Below, piece after piece: positions 41,101-53,394 of a stretch of 64,000 bases of DNA. This DNA comes from Diphasiastrum complanatum. Taxonomy: Eukaryota; Streptophyta; Lycopodiopsida; Lycopodiales; Lycopodiaceae. The DNA is taken from the NCBI GenBank assembly GCA_029204225.1, contig CM055095.1, positions 73,902,001 through 73,966,000 of the forward strand. The letters are read 5' to 3'. The notes below the pieces were generated by a model. The model had not been told where the DNA came from. It saw nothing but the letters and a program-made list of their open reading frames with translations, and searched no databases. The translations under genes were made by a program, and so were the position numbers. The stretch's first letter is position 1. Each line of letters starts with the position of its first letter.

Positions 41101-44100
41101 GCTCCAAAACCCCTCTGTGCATGTGTCCATGCAAGGTATAAACTCCCCACAAGCACTTTTCATTGCTATTGATACTCTGCACATGCATTGACTGTCCTAA
41201 ACCATGTCCTAACTCCAATTAGGGTGTTTGGGCCTCACAAGGTTATTAATGGCCTCGTCTAGACTAACGTGGCATAACTAATAATCTCGAGTATTGGAGT
41301 ACTGTGTATCCAAGTCTAGGATTAAGCCGAACCGTATGTGCAGGACATGGACGTAACACTCATCGCCGATATTAACCACTACTGATAGTAGCTCCCCACA
41401 TAGCAACACAATAATAGTGTCAAGTAATGCTTGGTTAGCTGAAATGCTCATCAAGGACATTATAGTCATCCACTAAAGAGAAGTGCTATGCATAGTTCTA
41501 TTTTGAGAGAAAAGAAGAGTCAAATAATTTTTCTTCTTTGAGATCTACAACGAAGCATTATTTGGCATACATCAGGCTCCTAAAGATGTGAGCCGATCTG
41601 GCCCGAAAAGGGGAGGGGGGGAGAGAGAGAGAGAGAGAGAGAGAGCATGGCAAATAAATTCCTGATGCTCTTGTACAACCTCCCAAGAACTTGAAATTGA
41701 CTATAGCATATGAAAGCAGTTTGTCAAATAGCAGATCTAGAGAGAGAGAGAGAGAGAGAGAGAGCATGGTAAAAAGATTCCTCGTGCTCTTGTACATCCT
41801 CCCAAGAACTTGAAATTGACTATAGCATATGAAAGCAGTTTGTCAAATAGCCAGATCTAAAGAATGAAGTTTGCTCTCTGATTAATTTGGAAGCTGTGAA
41901 CAATTTGTCTCACTTTGCAACCCAACTAATTTGCAGCTTCATGTGGCAAGAGAAAGGCAACATTGAATAGGCAAGTTGCATCCCAGTATGTAACATAATT
42001 CAACAATCAGTACTTTGATAGATAGATATTGCAGCCTCATATAGCATGTTTGAAGGAATACACTCTTAGATCTGCAAGGTTGCTACAATGATGATGTCAC
42101 ACTTTTAGAAAGTCTTTAATCAGAACAAGATTTTAAGAGACTTTGAACAAAATAGGTTGAGATGCAATTTGACATACTGCGCGTTGCTGCTCAGGAGAGG
42201 CAGAGGCTAGTGCAGAAGCAAGTGCACTGATTGGTACTGACTGATGAGCCATTCCAGTATCACCAGGGGACACTGGGATTCCAGTGATTTCCAGTGGAGG
42301 AGGGACCATTCCACCGAGAAAGTTTTGAGGGGGAACATTGATGCCTGACGTGTTTCTTGCACCTGGACTGAATCGTAAACCGTGATTTCCCCGTTGACCC
42401 ATCTGCAAAGAGACACTAAAACAAGTAAACAATACATACAATAAAAAAATTGTGTGATCACAATTTCATCCCCAACTTAACTAAAGGTCAACCAGTTTCT
42501 GCAGAGCATTGAATTGTGAAAACAAAAACAAGATCAAGTGGTCCCTAAATTGGACTTGGTGCCACTTTTGTTATCTAGGAAGATTAGCAGCATAATACTC
42601 ACTGAGTCCTTCAGGAAACCTCAAGGTGTTCTGTTCATTTATTCAAATAAACCAAGACAACATCTGTGGAGTACAGATTAATCACCTAATTATTGTTTAA
42701 GAGTACAACCAGCTCCAAAAGACAATGTGTAAGAAGATGACTTAGGACTTAACCATGAAGATTTCAAACTACTTTATGCAGAAAACTTTCAGAAATCAGG
42801 GAGACCTGACCTACAGATATTTTCCAAAGGACCACACCTAGCTAGGTTCCACCGACACCTATGTCATGCCTGGCCCAGAATTTGCAGCATTTGGAATGAT
42901 CTACGGTATAAGACGAAATTTAAAAATCACTGCAGAAAGGCAGTTTCGATAATCCAAACCTGCAAATGAAGGTTGGCATGTAGGTTGCTGTCTAATCCTC
43001 TCATTCCAAATATAGACCTTGATCATAGTACTCCATAAGCCACCTTTGCTCTAATCATAGATGCACCGCGATCAGAATCGCAGTTCAGAAACGCGTTTCA
43101 GGATTTTCCCAGAATCGCGCAGAATCTTTTTTTTTTTTTAATCTTTTTAGGCAATATGGGTATCAGATGAAAGCTCTAATTGAGAGCATTATGACTGTGT
43201 AATTTGCCGACTGTTTCGGGTGCGAAACACCAAAAAGTGTGTTTCAGGGAGTTGAAAGGCCAGATCATGAAGAGGCCTTACCGTCGGGGCCGGGGTCTCC
43301 CGACAGCCCCCGGACCCCGCTGCCCCCCCCCCCAACCCCCCACCGAGGGGCTACCGCCCCCCGAACCCCCCCACATCTCCAGTGAAACGATTGCAAAAGT
43401 AATCATCCTCCATACAATTGATAGCCCAAACTGTAAGATTAACATTTACTTAAAACCAGAGCAAATGACAACCAGATAGCTACTGAAAATAAGATCTGTT
43501 TGTGCCTCATCTACTGCACTTCTAAGAGACAAAACGCTGGTTTGATCATTGATCCCCTAAAAAAATTTCAGCCATAAGTTATTTTTCCAAAAAAAAAAAA
43601 AAATTTGCGATTCTGGGTTCAGAATCGCGATTCGCGAATTGCGGACCAGCGAATCGCGATTCGCTGCAACTATGGCTCTAATTAAGAACAGCTTAGAAGC
43701 CTAGAAATATAGCAACCTAAAACAAAAGTCCTGTAATCCTCCAAATCTATTTTTCTCACAAAAAGGACCCTTAGGAAGATTGACATAAACAAAAATAAAG
43801 TGCAATAATGGAGGCTGAGAAGCTGAACAAAAATATGTCCAAAACTGGGTTTACTTGATAGCATCTTACTTTCTGACAGTTACCATTTCATCATTTTTTA
43901 CCTTTCCAAAAGCACATTCATGATTTAACGTGTTGCCAAAAAAACTGCAAGTTCAACCTTAATAAGTTTCAATGTTGGATCTTGAGGGTGACTCCACGAC
44001 ATTGACTATACATAAAGTTATTTTACTTCCATGTGATAAAATAGAATGTCTGAACTCATATGTGATTGACTTTGAAGACGATATGAGTACTTGGAGCACT

Positions 44101-47100
44101 CACACAATGCATCTCTTGCATGACGTACTTAAGTTGACGCAAGAAAAGCTATACATTTTAACCATTAACCTTATTTGAATAGAGCGAAGCATAGGCGGGT
44201 GCTGGAACAAAAATTCAAGTACAGACAGTGTTACAAACATAGCAAGTACTCCCAGACCCAGCCCAGCTCTATCGAACTAGAGATCAAATAAAAGTGGTAA
44301 ATGACATGACCAAACAATGAAAAGGGACAAAAACTAAGTGACCTGATGCTGAGGTAGTGATGAAGGCAATTGTTGCGGATGTTGCGGCCCACCACCTCTC
44401 CGACCACCAACTCTTTGACCCTGCTGGCCTTGCCTCTGAATCAAAGGCAGATAATAATTTTGCATTGGTGCACCTCCAGGTCTTAATCGTGCCACCATTT
44501 GCTGTTGATAACCAAATCCAGCAGGCTGCAGGATACCAGAATTAGCTTTGTAACGGATCTTAAGCAAAATCAATCGAAATCAGACATAATTTCTGTGAAG
44601 TGAAAGTGACCACCAAGCAGAAAGCCCCCAGGGCACCTGTCATGTCTATGTCGTATACATCCACATGCAGTATCAAACTCAACGATCAGATGCTAGCGCA
44701 CACAGTGATTAAAGAACAACAAGAGACGTTCACAAATATAAAAATATACCTGGGGTGGAATCAAACCCAGAGGTGGTTGTCCATAGAAAATCTGCTGACC
44801 TAATCCTGGAGCTCCAGGGTGATATGTTGGTAGATTTGTCGCCACAGCTGGACCGACTCCCGGAGGACTCCTTATTTGGGCAAACTGAGCCTACATTGGC
44901 AGATAAAAAAAGGTTGGACTCTCATAGCTTGTACAGAGTACATCGTATCAAGCACTTAGATTGTCTTGCCTCTTACCTTTCTCTACTTATTATTTGACAT
45001 ATATTATCTGCATACATTTGCCACAAAACGGTACTGTCAAGTTGAAAAGCTTCTTTGAGAGCTATTATAGTACTAAACCACTTTGATACACATTTGGGCT
45101 ACAAAAAAGATGATTATGAGAGCCTCTAACACCCTATTTTTTGTAGCAACAGTCTCAATAATGATTGATTCAACAGGTGTTGAACCTTCAAATCTCCGTG
45201 ATAATTCTGACTTCAATTTGAAACTTGTATAAAAAAGTTCTCATATGTAGTTTCTTATGCTATATTTTTTGAAACCCAGGGAATGTGCGAGAAGTATGGC
45301 GCCTTACGTACATTTCATGTTAAGCAAAAAAAAACAATCCTTCATACGTTTTACTTAACTTTTATCTTTTTGATACTTTTTCTCAATCTGGATCTTTAGA
45401 AACATTTTCAAATCTGAATGTGAATCTGGTAACTGGGCCGTCACCCTCTTGCCTTTTCCTTTCTGGTGCAAACAAGTGTCTGATAGAAACATGGTTGCTT
45501 TGACTAGATGTTTTATACATCTTAAATGACTTAGGCCCAAACTCAGGTCAATTTAAGCATAGAGTTCACTTACGCTCTCAACTTTGACCATGGCTCCTAG
45601 CATCAAGCTTGAAAATTATCTATCTTTGATGAAGCTACACACCGGACCGAACAGTTACAGGCAGTTAAGATCACTCAATTATCCATACGAGAAAAGACAA
45701 TGGTGTTTGTTGATGATTATTCTAGGAAGATGTATGTGGGAATATCTTCTCAAGAATAAGGGTGAGGCATTCAAGTATTTCACATGGTTTAAGAGACAGA
45801 TTAAGATACTTCGTTCGGATAAAGTGGGAGAGTATCTTTCTACAAAATCGCAAGGATCATGGTATAAAGAGACAATTTGCAATTACGGAAACGCCTCGAC
45901 AAAAGGATTTGCTGCATCTTTTCTACAATGTTTTGAGCTACATATCCAAAATTGTAAACAAAAATAAACAAACCAATGGTTCCCAAGCTTTGCCTCATGA
46001 AATCTCCAAAAGATTGAGATTGCCAATGAAGAGGTTGATGATAGACCATATCATATAAGAAAAGAAATCAGCTGACGAGGGGTTGGCAAATCTGGATGCG
46101 AACAATATCAATACTTATTTGCTCCATTCGGATTGATTCATCCACTACCTTGGTAGGACAATCTTGGACTTAATCTATGACTATGATTTTTGCTTTATCC
46201 AATACCACAAGCTGAATAGCACTAATATTTTGTAATTGCACATTTGCACTAGCTAAGGCATAGTGAATAAAATAAGTAGTCAATGATAAAAGTCATATGA
46301 TCGCACTCAAATTTTGTAACTTCTTATAAAATTTCTACATCAATCTAGCGTATCAAATTGCAAGTTTCAAGATTGTAGTATGTATACCCTCTAGAGAGGT
46401 CTATATTCTGTAGATTTGACACAACCCTTTTCAAAAAGTAAAAGTTTAGACAACAAGAAGAAGCCACCTATAATTCTCAAGGGAGCCCTCTTTCTTTGCT
46501 TGCTAATATTAGCCCTAGCCAAAAGGGATATCACATAATCTTGATAGTTGAATGATAACTCTTCAAGACTATGGAAACAATAAGCTTGTCACTTATTGTC
46601 TCTCCCACTAAAGCAAGCTAGTCCATAAGGTCCTTGACCTTTATAATGTGAAAACTTGAGAGTATGTATAACATGTTATGCTAGTAAATGAGCATGGTTG
46701 AATCCATTGTCATATGTATAGACCTGATAATGCCCAAAGCTTTCAATGCATCCCTTGCATTGCAAATGTGAGGAATAATGTTGTCTTTGACAAAGAGATT
46801 GATCACCCTATGTGCCTTTTGTCTTTTGTTTGTGTAGTCCAATTCAATTCAGATGTAGGTACATGCTCTCTACCTATAACCATCTCCCAACAATTCTTGT
46901 CCATTAACCATCTTGAACTTCCACAACCTGTAGTTAGTGCCATCATGAATGCTTGATTCACCCAACAGACTCTCTCCAAGACTAGCCATGCTAAAATCTT
47001 TGCTCAAATGGAAGCTTAACTTGAAAGAAAGAATCTGAAAAGAAATAACTTCCAACAACTAGGTTTTCATCAAAAAGTAGGGTCTGTAACCACTTCAAGG

Positions 47101-50100
47101 CAACACTTCAACGCCTGCTTTCAATTCAACCCTGCCACGTGGTATGGCCTTGATAGCATAAGCACTAGATCCACCTAGATCAGAAAACAAATGCCCCTAC
47201 AAAAGCGCACCCTCTTTATGTGCAACCTCCTCCAAAAAGCTTTGCCAAAACCTAGCCAGAATTAGAAAGTTTTGGATCATAACACTCCCCTTGCCAACAA
47301 CTTGTGCAAGAATCAAACCCTTATCTAAGTCCAACAGATTCACGATTTGGGCCCCACATATCCATCATTTATTGACTATCATTATGTTTACATTTGGCCA
47401 TATTTGGACACTTAAGATCCCACTCCTGTCTGTCTACAACTCCCTTGAAAATATAAATAGGCAATGTTGCCTCATTTGTATAGGTGAATGATGAAGAGTC
47501 TAGCTTAGTAAATCTTGTTCACATTTCCCTCTGATCATTTGGAAATTTCTATTATTTAGCTTGGAATTTTGAAGTTAGTATCAAAGCATCTTCTCAAGCT
47601 AGGAGAAAGTGACTTTCTGCAAGCATCTAATGTTTTTCTTGTTCATTTGATTCACTAGTATGCACACACATCGTCTATTGAAGTTCCTCTCCTATTTAAC
47701 ACCCATTATTTTAGTTTAAAAACAAAACCCTACTTTTCTATTTTGAACTCCCTTCCTTTTGCTGATATTCAAAAGCTTTGCGTCTTTCATACTTTGTCTC
47801 TTTTGTATATCAATATTTGACGAGGAGATTATTCTAAGCATTTGGCATTTGAATAGTGAGGGCGAGGGAAGTGAAGCCTACAACGAATCATCGTCCTAGG
47901 AAATGAATGGATGCAACAATTCCAATAGCAAACAAAGTAAGTGTTCAAGCACTCATGCTACTTGCAAGGATAAGTGTTTGCCACAAATCATAGAAGACTT
48001 GTTGTTCATCTCTAGCAATCAATGTACAAATACCTTCTTTCCTCAAAGGCGTCTAAAAATCATCTTGTGCAAGAAAATTATGTGTGCCCCTTTCTACATT
48101 GTGCTTCATTTGGCTTGGGGTAAAGAGCATCAAATGCAAGAGGTCACTACACTAGCTAGCTAGTCGATGTTCCTACAAGTTAATCTTCTACATTCTCAAG
48201 TTGAAGCAATCTCTATAGAAAATAGGTCACATAACAACCAACTCCATAAAGTTGTAACATGAGGGAAATGGGCAGCATGAAGGTAAATCTGAAAAGAAAG
48301 ACCCAAAGGAAATTGGGGTATAATTTGCTCTTCTTACGAAGCTTGTACTTTCCTTCATGCCATGGCTTACTACTCTAACAGTCTAACTGTGATCGTTTTA
48401 GAGCCATGAAAATTTAAGTTCATGAGTATTCCTTAAGGAGTTAGATTGCCAAAGGCCCGGATAGACCCAATGTACCAAGTTGTTGAGCTTTGTAATAAAG
48501 CATAGCATGCCAAGTTCTTGGTGCAACGAATATAGGTGTGGACTTCATGATGGATACATAGTTGAGCATGCTACCTTGGAGATATCAGCAACGATTCATG
48601 CTTAGAATGACAAATCAGGAAACTCAACAACCTTTAAAAGTGTTACCTGTGAGGAGGAGGCAAAGATGAAATGTTGAGGATTGTCTTTGGATAAGGCTCA
48701 AAGATAGGAAGCAGCCGACAAGAAACATTCCAACACATTTTGCAATATGAGAATTTATATGTAGTTTGACTAATTTTTAGAGGAGATAGTGTTGATCTTA
48801 TTGATGAGACAAAGTAGCCAATTTGACAAGATTAAAGTATCGAGCTTAGTTCCTGAAATGGCCTACAAGAGTGAAGTTAAAGAGAGAGTGTGATCTATTG
48901 GGTTCCTAAACTTCTGATTGATTTGAAATGCTGCATATAATCGTTATTTGATGAGAGTTATGCATGTTGACATGTCACATAGACCTAGCCGCTCACAGCC
49001 AAAGAAATGCAAGCGCACACCTCCCACCAGTAAAAAAACAGTGACCCAAGTATTTCGGGACAACAAGCTCTATAGAATCCAAAGCTGACGAAATTCAACT
49101 TCAACTTGTGCTTGAATCATAGCATCTATAGGAAGTTGCAAGTTTAGAGTGTGAACTTAAGAATTTTGCAGATTGCCTCATCACTTGCAAAGGATATAGA
49201 CTGATGCAACAAGCTTCTTCTTACTATAGCCAAAACAGCTGTGAACAGCAACAAGTATACCTCTAAAAGCTGCACTTAAACATCCCTATCTCACCTGTAA
49301 CCTAGCCCGTCTTTCCTCTTTCCGTTGAGCCAAGGCAACATAAATGGGTTTACTGCCAATCATCTTACCATTCATTTCAGCAACCTGCAGAATTACAGAG
49401 AGGCAAAGCAAGGGATATAAATTCCTCAACAAATTCTATAGAATTAATGCACAGCAGTACAAGGAGAAAGTATTGTCAGCTATGGATAACTAGATTCTCA
49501 AGTACACAAAACACATAAAATGAAAATGCCAGTATTTCACGTCATGTAACTTGGCAAAGAATTTATGTGCAATAACAATGAAGATACATAAAAGATCAGG
49601 AAGCCCCTTTGGACCTTGGTAAGAGACCTCATTCCTACCATCTCCTAAAAAGCCTTTGCAAATATACTAATACTTCCAGCCAGTGAGCAAGCATCAGCTT
49701 ACTTGTCCGTAAAGCTCATTCCAAGGAATGGGCTAAGATGAGGATGCTTTGATAGCTTCAGATGCTGAGCCTTGATAAAATAACTTGAGATCATTGGCAT
49801 TGAATATATTGATTACGTCCAGGATAGTAAAACATTCACATCAAAGCCCATAAACAAATTAAGATTAACAGCATGTTCACTAACCTTGGACATGATACTA
49901 AAATTAAGCTGGCAAACTTCACATGATGCATTCACACAAATAAGGAGGGAAAACTCCTTACAGCTCGACTTGCTTCCTCCGGAGCAGAAAATGCTACAAA
50001 GCCTGAGCCTCTACTCTGCCCTTTAGGGTCCCTCATCACCTGGAGTTTGATTTACAAGAAATTAATTCACATTTAATCATTCAACCATGCACGCTGGTAG

Positions 50101-52207
50101 AACTGAACTTTTCAAGAAAGAGCATGAGTATGAATTCTAAGAGAAAACAGGTCTACATTGAAACTCTGATCCACTTTGATACTCACTTTGCAGGAAGCTA
50201 TATTCCCAAATTCTAAAAAAAGTTCTTGCAGTTTATCATCGTCTATATTGTCATCTAGGTTCTTAAGGTACAAGTTTACTCCTTGTAACTTGTCTACATT
50301 CTCTTTACGCTCCTGTTCAAACTTTTCTCGCAGCTCTGCTTCTCTCTCCGACTTTTTCTGTGCCCTTCCTACATATAGCTCTCTGCCCTCAATCTTCTTG
50401 CCGTTCAACGCCTCAACAGCCTTGGCAGCGTCATCGCCATGTTCAAAGTTTACAAATCCAAAACACTTAGAGTTGCCATCTACATCCCTGATGACAACTG
50501 CACTGCTAATTGTACCATAAGTACCAAAAATTTGCCTCAGTTCATCCTCACCAGTGGTCTCTGCCAAGTTCTTTACGTAGATATTACTAAACTTGGTATT
50601 TGCAGCAGCTTGATCCCTTTCCTGACGCCGCACAAAAGGGCCAACATACACTTGCTTGTCATTGAGTAGCATGCCATTTAGTTTCTCAATGGCAGTCTGT
50701 GCTGCTTCTTCCTGCTCAAACTGAACAAACGCATGACCCTTGGACTGCCCAGAGGCATCTATAGCCACTTTACAAGAGAGAATCGTGCCGAAGACAGAAA
50801 ATGTATCATACAAGGCTCTGTTGTCGATGCTTTTATCTAGATTCTGTGAAATATAAAACTAATCAGCAAAATATATGATGGAAAGTTATTTGCATAGAAA
50901 CGTTGAATAGATAACCTTTTCCTGAACATTTACAATATGATATTTTACAAACCTTGATATATATATTCGCAGTTCCAGTTTTGCGAAGGGTCGGATCACG
51001 GTGAGAAAACATAATCCGAACCGCTTTACCATTGATAATGGTAAAATTTAATAATTCCAATGCTCGTGAAGCTGCAAAATAAATCAAAACATCTCATTAC
51101 TGCAAAGGGTAGACACTGGTAAAAAAGACAAACCTGCTAATGCATCATTTGAACTTTTCAAGGCACAAACCAAAAACTGACAAGAAGCATCTCATTATAT
51201 TGACAAGAAACTAGCAGCAGACCGTTAGTTGAAGTGGCAACAGTGTTATGGGTATATCAGCATTCTGAACCTCTCTAACTAGCTCAAAAGTTACTCAAAA
51301 CAACAATACGTTGAGATGAGCAACTTGTTGATGTGTTTATTCACAAGCAGGGAAAGAGCAATGTGTGACTCAAGTTAAATGTTAGCAGTAAGCGACTGCA
51401 CTACGTCACTGATAAAGCAATATAAGCATCAAATATTAACATACGATTACTTTAGCCTCTGACCAGTTGACCATTCATGATTCTTGATGTTAAGACTTCC
51501 TACTGGAATGCTTTCTAAAAGCTTGATGTTAATATCATAACCAAGCAGGGTGAAATGTGCGCGGATTTCGCAACGACGGCCAATATACCTTACGCGGCCA
51601 AAAACTATCACCGTGCTAATAAGCACAATAATAGAGGCAACAAACATTGGCGACAGAACTCCTCGAATTGTTGTGAAAATATCCATTACTATAAGTAGTC
51701 TAGAAACCTATTCCAAAAAGCAACACTGAAAAGCAACTTTCGGTATGAAAATCGACTACAAGCAAACTCAAATGCTTGAGAAATACTTAGAATAAGAAAT
51801 CATAACCAGATAGTAATCCATCAGTTGAGTGACTGCAACTAGCTTTTATTTTTTTACGAAACTAATGCATTTACATGGAACAAAAAATAACGGCAGGGCT
51901 TGAGTGCACATGCAAGATAAAGGCCAAAGTTCCAATAAATAACTCCATAAACAAAAGGCTCACCATCTTGAACGTTGTTGTAGTTGACGTAGGCATATCC
52001 AAGCGATGCTTTTGTCATTAGGTCTCGACAAACTCTGATAGAAACAACAGGTCCTATTTGACTGAAAATATTGTAAAGCTGAGCCTCCGATACAGTTATA
52101 TCTAGGTCTCCAACATACAGAGATGTCGAGACAGTGTGAGCAGGCGGAGGTATGCCTCCAGAGGGTTGAGACGTTTGCTGCTGAGCCTGTGACTGCAGTT
52201 GCGCCAT
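35182..52207 (-). CDS. Poly(A)-binding protein, four RRMs plus MLLE, nine exons over 17 kb
   Basis: Exons (- strand order): 52207-51964, 51071-50953, 50843-50187, 50039-49962, 49384-49295, 44890-44750, 44525-44343, 42402-42178, 35436-35182. All introns are GT..AG and the total of 1992 bp gives 663 residues, normal for plant cytoplasmic poly(A)-binding proteins. RRM1 (about 28-105, [15 protein letters not shown]), RRM2 (115-192, ANIYIKNLD, GHAFVQF), RRM3 (205-285, [15 protein letters not shown]) and RRM4 (310-390, [16 protein letters not shown]) bind poly(A). A Gln/Pro/Gly-rich linker follows, then MLLE (580-650, [20 protein letters not shown]), which docks PAM2 peptides of translation and decay factors. 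Introns 5 (4404 bp), 7 (1940 bp) and 8 (6741 bp) are swollen by mobile DNA. The frame is intact, so I judge it functional. Confidence 0.95.
36590..36692 (-). mobile_element. Gypsy 3' LTR end (partial match), intron 8
   Basis: About 105 bp ending CGTAACA at 36692 match the outer end of the LTR at 40885-41358 (GACTAACGTGG, GAGTAC(T/C)GTGTATCCA, GTGCAGGA..TGGACGTAACA). To the left of 36590 the match is lost, so this LTR is truncated or rearranged. Next to it a purine-rich AAGGGGGGAAGAA on the - strand is the polypurine tract. Confidence 0.75.
36693..40884 (-). pseudogene. Ty3/gypsy internal region in intron 8: gag, protease region, RT; integrase deleted
   Basis: In the same direction as the host gene. 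Leader 40871-39425; gag with [20 protein letters not shown] and [18 protein letters not shown] (39290-38650); zinc knuckle [12 protein letters not shown] near 38540 (last Cys missing); a region with [20 protein letters not shown] (near 37900); reverse transcriptase [20 protein letters not shown] (37740), [20 protein letters not shown] (37250) and [13 protein letters not shown] (37110); then an RNase H start, [18 protein letters not shown]. That breaks off near 36780 and is followed by the polypurine tract, so most of RNase H and all of integrase are deleted. Frameshifts are present. Primer binding site GCTCTGATACCA lies at 40872-40883. Confidence 0.85.
36917..37129. repeat. Tandem duplication of about 100 bp in gypsy RT/RNase H
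   Basis: GCGTTAGTTCTCACAACTC at 36917 and GCGTCAGTTCTCACGACTC at 37018 start two copies that share GATACGATTAGAGTTTTAAG and end AACAACAAGCGGAC. The second copy is about 3 bp longer. Confidence 0.85.
40885..41358 (-). mobile_element. Gypsy 5' LTR, 474 bp, intron 8
   Basis: It begins TGTAAGGGAAATCC one base after the primer binding site and ends CGTAACA, giving TGTTACG..CCTTACA in its own orientation. It is the upstream LTR of the sense-oriented element in intron 8. Confidence 0.8.
41619..41859. repeat. Tandem duplication, about 120 bp, each copy led by (GA)n
   Basis: Two copies, each starting with a GA run (41620-41645 and 41742-41764) followed by GCATGG, then GCTCTTGTACA, CCTCCCAAGAACTTGAAATT and GCAGTTTGTCAAATAGC. 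The position is intron 8, about 320 bp inside the upstream intron end. Confidence 0.9.
43048..43682 (+). mobile_element. hAT-like non-autonomous element with 8-bp target duplication, intron 7
   Basis: The element is 43056-43674 (619 bp). Ends are CATAGATGCACCG and, inverted, CATAGTTGCAGCG. It is flanked by GCTCTAAT at 43048-43055 and again at 43675-43682, a perfect 8-bp target duplication, typical of hAT transposons. Subterminal regions are filled with AGAATCGCGATTC-like words in both orientations. The middle holds a GC-rich block (about 43270-43375) with C runs. No transposase frame is present, so it would need a source element elsewhere. A related copy is at 56729-57080. Confidence 0.85.
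45540..47060. pseudogene. Copia remnants in intron 5
   Basis: On the + strand 45584-45967 covers integrase in shifted frames (FVDDYSR-like near 45710, [20 protein letters not shown] near 45760-45820, then GEYLSTK). On the - strand 47000-46866 gives a gag start, [20 protein letters not shown], then RLWKFKM. The opposite orientations show at least two elements or a rearrangement. Both are fragments with stops; neither matches the LTRs found elsewhere in the window. Confidence 0.65.
47061..48180 (+). other. Possible LTR end and leader in intron 5
   Basis: TAGTATCAAAGCATC near 47576 resembles the copia primer binding site (TGGTATCAAAGC at 59051) with one change, so the preceding 300-400 bp may be an LTR. 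An 86-codon frame at 47903-48163 follows without any recognisable domain. Weak evidence. Confidence 0.3.
48181..49294. other. Remainder of intron 5, nothing recognised
   Basis: Intron DNA up to the donor end of exon 5 at 49295. I see no frame, terminal repeat or strong repeat here. Confidence 0.5.
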
Positions 52208-52750
52208 CTTTCAAAATGCTAGCACCGAACAAAATATCCTAAACAAAAACTTACGAGCAAACTCGCTCCGAAGTAAAACTGTTCCAATATGAAGCAAAAT
52301 TTTAGGGAATCTTTTCGTTTGAATCGCTCTTCCGATTCACCACAAATGCAGTCATCACTCGATTTCTCAACATTTTTTACGGATTTTTCAGGATTAAGAG
52401 GGAAGAAACCTCTTGAAATACGATTCAGGAGAAGCGGAAAGCTTCCTTTAAGTGGTCATTTGATATTGTGCCACAAAAAACTCTCTGCTCGGGCTTCATT
52501 CTTTCGCTGCAGCCAACACCACCGCAAATCTGTTCGACAAAATAAGTCCTGAACGAACAAAATTTCTCGATCCGATACAGGATCTGCTGCTGCTGCCGCT
52601 GCTGCTCCAGCTCCAGACGAGAGCAAACGAAGGCGCCAGCCATGCCAGCGGCGTTGTGTTGTCGCTCACCTCTGCTCTCAACCAAGTCGCGCCTACATTA
52701 TACTCGTAACACTCAAACGGCCTCCTCGTGTCTTAGAGCCGCTGAACCCT
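52208..52750 (-). promoter_or_regulatory. 5' leader and core promoter of the poly(A)-binding protein gene
   Basis: Upstream of the ATG at 52207 the - strand leader contains a CAG-type run at about 52582-52612 and A/T-poor stretches. A weak TATA-like GTATAATG lies near 52700. The transcription start is not known; a leader of up to about 480 bp is inferred from the position of that box. Plant poly(A)-binding protein genes are often regulated through their leaders, but I see no A-rich binding tract long enough to call. Confidence 0.4.
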
Positions 52751-52834
52751 TTAAAGCCCTTCACCGTTAGATCCTGCAATCAGCGTCGGATCATGCCACC
52801 TCCCCTCATGAGCCATTGAAAATAATCCAACTGC

Positions 52835-53205
52835 CACGTGGAAAGCATCCAACTGGTGGAGTGTAACAAGTCGCGTGCCTTTAAGTCCCGTAGCCAAACC
52901 AGACCTCCCGATTTCATCACACGCTAGGGTTTTAAAACCGCCACCGTTGGATATTCTATATACTATCAGATCTTGCCAAGTGTACTTACAAACCATTTCC
53001 AAGTATCCACGTGTATGGCCTGACGCGTGGCAGTCATTCAAGAAGGCGGGCGCAAGAGTTGCCGTGTCATCAAGCACCGTTTCACCCCTGTCCGAGGCGG
53101 CAGCCACAGGGCCTTAGTCGCCTATTCTATTCTCAGCTGGATGCGAGCCACGTGTCAATATGACTACGTGTAAGTATCTGAATGGATCCATCTGTATGAC
53201 GTGGC
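52835..53205. promoter_or_regulatory. Cluster of G-box (CACGTG) and ACGTG cores
   Basis: Three CACGTG boxes lie at 52835-52840 (GCCACGTGG), 53008-53013 (CCACGTGTA) and 53149-53154 (GCCACGTGTC), plus ACGTG cores at about 53165 (TACGTGTA) and 53198 (GACGTGGC) and a related GACGCGTGGC near 53022. Such sites bind bZIP and bHLH factors; GCCACGTGTC and GACGTGGC resemble abscisic-acid response elements. All lie 0.6-1.0 kb upstream of the poly(A)-binding protein ATG. Confidence 0.6.
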
Positions 53206-53394
53206 AGAATCTGAATGTCCGAAAGAATATCTAATAGTGGGGGGCCTAGAAAAGCTCCGTGTCACTAAGGTAGAGGACCATCGGCGAAGCTTCTTCACGC
53301 TTCTTTTGTCGGTCAGCGCCGGCAGTCGAGGAAAGAGGCAAAAAAAACGGTCCCATGGGTTGAATAAATCAATGAAAATAAAACAAAAACAAAT

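Noticed and set aside
47903..48163. 86-codon frame in intron 5 as a gene
   Set aside because: No recognised domain, inside retroelement debris, and no supporting signals.
51447..51686. 79-codon - strand frame with a hydrophobic stretch in intron 1 of the poly(A)-binding protein gene
   Set aside because: It is not spliced into the conserved protein and matches no family I know. RRM1 is already complete from the flanking exons.
35182..52207. Poly(A)-binding protein gene as a pseudogene because of its huge introns
   Set aside because: All nine exons keep frame, splice sites and domain order, and the joined length is exactly normal.
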